A DNA stretch of 8,175 bases, from positions 1-8,175 of the forward strand of contig DAOVUU010000091.1 in the NCBI GenBank assembly GCA_030632405.1. The letters run 5' to 3'. Below are positions 5,934 through 8,175 of this stretch, piece after piece. Position 1 is the stretch's first letter. Each line of letters opens with the position of its first letter. The DNA comes from Desulfobulbaceae bacterium (lineage in GTDB: Bacteria; Desulfobacterota; Desulfobulbia; Desulfobulbales; Desulfocapsaceae). The notes under the pieces are model-generated. The model was not told the DNA's origin. It saw only the letters and a program-made list of their open reading frames with translations, and ran no database searches. The translations under genes and the position numbers were made by a program.

Positions 5934-7511
5934 ATGCACGTCTCATTTTATGGAGCTACAAGAGAAGTCACAGGTTCATTTCATACAGTCACGATGAACA
6001 GTGACGTTATACTGCTTGACTGCGGTCTCTTCCAGGGAAGAAGGAAAGAGGCGGAGGCCAAGAACAGGGTGCTGTCAGTGGATCCTCAAGTTTTAACAAA
6101 CGTAGTGCTGTCCCATGCCCATATTGATCATTCCGGTCGTCTGCCTCTACTGACCGGGGCGGGTTTTAATGGTCGTATTTTCTGCACCAGGGCCACCGCT
6201 CACGCCTGTGAATATCTGTTGAAAGACTCCGCAAAGATACAGGAAGGCGATGCCTCCTACCTGAACTATAAAACTGCTAAACATTTTCTTGCTAAACTCA
6301 AATCTGGAAATGGTAAAAAGAAGATCTCAAAAGATGATCTGAAGGATATAAAAGAGCTGTTGAAATCTGGCCCTCACAGACTCAAGACCGAGGCAATTGA
6401 AAAGCTGCTGCGGGAAAATCAGCTTGAAATTGTTAGTCCTCTCTACACGATGGACGGGGCTGAGGAGTGTCTTGATTATTTCAACGGAGTGCCGTATGAA
6501 CTTCCGGTGACAATAGGTAAAGATCTAACCTGTACCTTTTACGAGGCAGGGCATATTCTTGGATCCGCAATGTCGGTAATGCAGCACAAAAGAGGCGATG
6601 AGACGAAAACTGTAATGTACAGCGGTGATGTCGGTCGTTTTAACAAACCGATAATTCAAGATCCGACGCTTGATTTTGCTGAAGAGCATAGGGATATAGA
6701 TTTGATGATCATGGAATCTACTTATGGCAACAGGTTTCATGATCCTGTTATTGATATGAAGCCTCTACTGAAAAAGGCCCTCACCGAGACCTTTGACAGA
6801 GGGGGGTCGGTGATTATTCCAAGTTTTTCATATGGTCGCACCCAGGAGTTGAGCTATTATCTCCATGAGCTTTATCTTGCAGGTGAAGTACCGCGGAGGC
6901 CCGTTTATGTGGACAGTCCTCTGGCAACGAATATAACACATGTATTTGGTGAGCATCCGGAGACCTTTGACGAGGAGACCCATGCTACTTTTCTTGAAAA
7001 AGGGATCAACCCCTTCAGTTTTGAGCAGCTGAAGTTTGTCCAGTCTGTAGAAGAGTCCATGGCGCTTAACCGGGATACCCGGTCACATATTGTCCTCGCG
7101 GGGTCAGGAATGTGCGAGGGGGGACGGGTACTGCATCATCTCAGACATAAAATCCACGATGAACGCAACACTGTCCTTATTGTCGGATATATGGGGGAAA
7201 ATACATTTGGCCGGCTTCTGCAGAAAAAAGGAGAAGCGTATGCGGCAGGAGGACGACAGGGGGTGCCACCTTCAGTTCGGTTCTATAATAAGGAATATCC
7301 GTTAAAAGCAAGGGTTGTCACCCTCGGCGGTTTCAGTGCCCATGGAGACCGGAATGAGTTGACGAGGGTGCTAAAAGAGTCAAATCTCAGGATCAAAAAA
7401 ATAGCTCTTGTGCATGGAGAAGAAAAGCAGTCCATGAGTTTTGCGGAGTATCTGCGGGGGGAAGGATTTGACGTGGTTGTGCCGTATCATGGACAAAGTG
7501 TTTCTGTTTAG
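5934..7511 (+). CDS. MBL-fold beta-CASP ribonuclease-like protein (RNA specificity type)
   Basis: Cytoplasmic two-metal hydrolase of the CPSF73/TTHA0252-like family, expected to cut or trim RNA. It has 525 residues. The metal site is complete: HAHIDH (61-66), His207 (AGHILGS) and Asp232 (SGDVGR). The beta-CASP motifs are present: A, Glu261 (MESTYGNR); B, His470 (GGFSAHGD); C, His494 (LVHGEE). The His in motif C marks RNA rather than DNA enzymes in this family. SGMCEGGR (391-398) is also typical. Between the metal-site halves, residues about 113-168 form a charged, lysine-rich and probably helical insertion (for example KKKISKDDLKDIKELLK). This makes the protein longer than the usual 430-470 residues. 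No KH domain is seen. The start is set by a strong ribosome site. It lies downstream of the Trm5-like gene on the same strand, so a shared transcript is possible. The exact RNA substrate is unknown. Confidence 0.92.
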   Translation: MHVSFYGATREVTGSFHTVTMNSDVILLDCGLFQGRRKEAEAKNRVLSVDPQVLTNVVLSHAHIDHSGRLPLLTGAGFNGRIFCTRATAHACEYLLKDSAKIQEGDASYLNYKTAKHFLAKLKSGNGKKKISKDDLKDIKELLKSGPHRLKTEAIEKLLRENQLEIVSPLYTMDGAEECLDYFNGVPYELPVTIGKDLTCTFYEAGHILGSAMSVMQHKRGDETKTVMYSGDVGRFNKPIIQDPTLDFAEEHRDIDLMIMESTYGNRFHDPVIDMKPLLKKALTETFDRGGSVIIPSFSYGRTQELSYYLHELYLAGEVPRRPVYVDSPLATNITHVFGEHPETFDEETHATFLEKGINPFSFEQLKFVQSVEESMALNRDTRSHIVLAGSGMCEGGRVLHHLRHKIHDERNTVLIVGYMGENTFGRLLQKKGEAYAAGGRQGVPPSVRFYNKEYPLKARVVTLGGFSAHGDRNELTRVLKESNLRIKKIALVHGEEKQSMSFAEYLRGEGFDVVVPYHGQSVSV

Positions 7512-7534
7512 CCGGTTGCCCGGCAAGGTCCGCC

Positions 7535-8175
7535 TCAGGTCTTCACACCATAAATAATGGATGAATCATTTGGTGCCCGGAAGGGATGGCGGGTTATCGA
7601 TCCGGCACCTCCATTTGTCAGCATTGTGGAAATTTCTTCTTCGGAATAGGATCGTCCCCTGGTACCTGCCAGAAGCATATTAAGCGAGAAGAGCGCCGGG
7701 AATTCCGGACCGTCTTTACTGTTATCCAGGATGAAATCATGGATAATGATCATTCCCCCGGGCTGCATGGCGGCGATCGTTTTACTGATTATCTCCTGAC
7801 ACTCCTCCATCGAATTGGAGTGCAGGATATGGGAAAGCCAGGCGACATCGTAGGGACCGCCGGTGATTTTGTCCACTGCAGTAAAGTCCCCACCTGTAAA
7901 ATCGACTCGACCAGCCACCCCGAACTTCTCAGAAGTCTTTCTGGCAAAGGGCTCAGTAGTGGGGCGGTCGAAGATCACTGCTTCCAGATCAGGGTTGGCA
8001 AGACAGAAATGGATCGCATAGGTTCCCGGTCCTCCACCCAGGTCAAGAAGACGTGAACGGCCGGAAAGATCAATCTGTGCCGCGATCTTCGGTGCATTTC
8101 CCATGGCGATATTAAACATCCCCATAAGAAAACTTTCCCGTTCCGCCTCCTCTCCGTAATGCCTTCCCTCTACCG
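7535..8175 (-). CDS. SAM-dependent O-methyltransferase family 2-like protein (partial, 5' end off window)
   Basis: Class I methyltransferase resembling the acetylserotonin/hydroxyneurosporene O-methyltransferase group. The frame is open from the stop (TGA, 7537-7535) to the right edge, giving about 212 visible residues; the ATG at 8125 is internal, since a plausible sequence (HYGEEAERESFLMGM) continues before it. Motif I is LLDLGGGPGTYAIHF, an acidic end follows in AVIFDRP, then GGDFT and LSHILHSNSMEEC. PGGMIIIHDFILD follows near the middle of the catalytic domain. In plant and bacterial family 2 enzymes the catalytic His sits in LHDW-D/E; here the His is kept but the text is LHSNSME, so base chemistry may differ. 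The N-terminal dimerisation domain would be outside the window. It converges on the beta-CASP gene across 23 bp. The substrate cannot be told. Confidence 0.8.
   Translation of the reverse strand, partial: VEGRHYGEEAERESFLMGMFNIAMGNAPKIAAQIDLSGRSRLLDLGGGPGTYAIHFCLANPDLEAVIFDRPTTEPFARKTSEKFGVAGRVDFTGGDFTAVDKITGGPYDVAWLSHILHSNSMEECQEIISKTIAAMQPGGMIIIHDFILDNSKDGPEFPALFSLNMLLAGTRGRSYSEEEISTMLTNGGAGSITRHPFRAPNDSSIIYGVKT

Noticed and set aside
7511..7524. GCCGG/CCGGC hairpin between the convergent genes as a terminator
   Set aside because: The stem is only 5 bp with a 4-base loop and there is no T-run on either strand.
7586..8056. Plus-strand open frame of 156 codons
   Set aside because: It is antisense to the methyltransferase gene, which has clear SAM motifs; the plus frame has none.

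Overview
The window looks like a chromosomal piece of an anaerobic, sulfate-reducer-type bacterium, most likely a Desulfobacterota (former Deltaproteobacteria) lineage near Desulfobulbales. That is an inference from gene content and protein style: a complex I cluster starting nuoA-nuoB-nuoCD, a two-gene NfnAB-type flavin-bifurcating transhydrogenase, and an archaeal-looking Trm5-family methyltransferase. No mobile element, CRISPR array, rRNA or tRNA gene was seen.

Layout. Positions 1-2057 hold the start of a nuo operon on the minus strand, transcribed nuoA, nuoB, fused nuoCD; nuoCD runs off the left edge. A good sigma70-like promoter (perfect TTGACA, 16-base spacer, GTTAAT) lies upstream of nuoA at 2131-2158. 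Positions 2368-4717 hold a second minus-strand operon: the small subunit (nfnA/nfnS type, 4717-3881) followed by the large GltD-like subunit (nfnB/nfnL type, 3780-2368). It ends in a perfect 14-bp inverted-repeat terminator at 2320-2359. A divergent 273-bp AT-rich spacer then separates this operon from two plus-strand genes: a Trm5-like tRNA methyltransferase homologue (4991-5815) and a metallo-beta-lactamase/beta-CASP ribonuclease-like protein (5934-7511). At the right edge a minus-strand O-methyltransferase-like gene (7535 to beyond 8175) converges on the beta-CASP gene across a 23-bp gap.

How they fit together. The left half concerns electron flow. The Nfn pair would couple NADH, NADPH and ferredoxin pools, and complex I would couple electron entry to quinone reduction and ion pumping. 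The two plus-strand genes are both of RNA-processing or RNA-modification families and may form one transcription unit. The right-edge methyltransferase has no obvious link to them.

The points most worth a second look are the Trm5-like gene, because bacteria normally use the unrelated TrmD, and it carries Pro where Trm5 enzymes have the Asn of their NLP motif. Next come a 17-bp near-identical repeat flanking the nfnA-type gene, a lysine-rich insertion of about 55 residues in the beta-CASP protein, and a TTG start with overlap at nuoA/nuoB. I found no clearly undescribed multi-gene system.
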